Assembly (NCBI GenBank): GCA_030637505.1
Contig: DAOWGJ010000065.1
Location: 1-6,141 of the forward strand
Origin: Holophagae bacterium
GTDB lineage: Bacteria > Acidobacteriota > Thermoanaerobaculia > Thermoanaerobaculales > Sulfomarinibacteraceae
DNA length: 6,141 bases
Reading direction: 5' to 3'
Part shown: positions 5,849 through 6,141 of the stretch, one piece after another
How positions within the stretch are numbered: position 1 is the first letter of the stretch
Layout of the letters: each line of letters begins with the position of its first letter
The notes under the pieces: generated by a model
Database searches by the model: none
What the model saw: only the letters and a program-made list of their open reading frames with translations
What the model was told of the DNA's origin: nothing
Made by a program: the position numbers and the translations under genes

Positions 5849-5854
5849 TATGAT
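5849..5854 (+). promoter_or_regulatory. Weak candidate -10 for the membrane-protein gene
   Basis: TATGAT matches TATAAT at five of six bases and lies 16 bases before ATG 5871. No acceptable -35 occurs 16-18 bases upstream, and the implied leader would be only about ten bases. It is listed because it is the best -10-like word in this divergent gap. Confidence 0.2.
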
Positions 5855-5870
5855 GCGTTAACCTGAAGTC

Positions 5871-6141
5871 ATGCCGATTTACCTGAGACGTGCCCTGGCC
5901 GACGACGACGTTGAAGTCCCCGAGCACTTCGAGGGTGTGCCTCTTAAAGGGTTTGTTCGGCTGGTGGGATGGTTGGTGGGCTTGATCCTCACCGTTGGGG
6001 GCATCACCCTTATGGTTCTCGCGGCGGGACCGGCAATCGAAGCCTTTGGGGCCGTCTGCGCCGCCATCGGGTGCATCGCCCTGGCGGCCGTCATTCGCTG
6101 CCGTCGCTTCGAGACACAGATTGGGCGGCGATGGATCACCA
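5871..6141 (+). CDS. Hypothetical two-helix membrane protein, 3' end outside window
   Basis: The frame runs from ATG 5871 through the window end without a stop, giving 90 residues. An in-frame TAA at 5859 makes 5871 the first possible start; only a weak GAAG precedes it. The protein begins MPIYLRRALADDD with an acidic stretch, then has two hydrophobic segments at about 28-53 (rich in Val, Gly, Leu) and 55-75, followed by arginines at 76, 78, 79, 86 and 87. Arginines before helix one and after helix two suggest a hairpin with both ends in the cytoplasm. I do not recognise a family, and more protein may follow off-window. It is divergent from the toxin-antitoxin operon, so co-expression is not implied. 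The opposite-strand frame here is Arg/Ser/Thr/Pro-rich and looks like a shadow, which supports this strand. Confidence 0.65.
   Translation, partial: MPIYLRRALADDDVEVPEHFEGVPLKGFVRLVGWLVGLILTVGGITLMVLAAGPAIEAFGAVCAAIGCIALAAVIRCRRFETQIGRRWIT

Noticed and set aside
5879..6139. Minus-strand open frame opposite the membrane-protein gene
   Set aside because: The translation is Arg/Ser/Thr/Pro-rich with no hydrophobic core, whereas the plus frame gives two clean membrane helices with flanking arginines.

Overview
The window is high-GC bacterial DNA with dense coding and short intergenic gaps. The leading protein is an M1-like/M28/PDZ fusion. Such multidomain exported metallopeptidases, alongside large beta-lactamase-fold serine hydrolases, are familiar to me from Acidobacteriota-type environmental bacteria. 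That taxonomic guess is inference; there is no rRNA or marker gene here.

Plus-strand left half (1-4025): the 3' part of a large metallopeptidase gene enters from outside the window. It carries the tail of an M1 aminopeptidase-like module, a middle domain I cannot name, a complete M28 zinc peptidase domain and a C-terminal PDZ domain. About 107 bases later comes a probably exported serine hydrolase of the class C beta-lactamase/DD-peptidase fold. The two look like degradative or envelope enzymes, but no shared pathway can be shown.

Convergent junction (4015-4230): four copies of a short element lie between the facing 3' ends of the serine hydrolase and the sirtuin. Each is the tetranucleotide GTAG followed by an 8-4-8 hairpin, which is the signature of REP sequences. 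They form two head-to-head pairs (REPIN-like doublets). The outer copies run into the two genes: one supplies the stop codon of the serine hydrolase, and the other is read in frame as part of the sirtuin C-terminal tail.

Minus-strand right half (5693 down to 4186): three genes are packed as one operon. A ribbon-helix-helix-type antitoxin overlaps a MazF/PemK-type endoribonuclease toxin by four bases (ATGA). A zinc-binding Sir2-family NAD-dependent enzyme follows, whose ATG directly abuts the toxin stop (TAGATG). Upstream are a strong Shine-Dalgarno, a possible extended -10 and nested inverted repeats that could be an autoregulatory operator. A toxin-antitoxin pair with a translationally coupled sirtuin is the most interesting arrangement here.

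Right edge (5871-6141): a divergent plus-strand gene begins and runs off the window. It encodes a small protein start with two predicted membrane helices and no recognised family.
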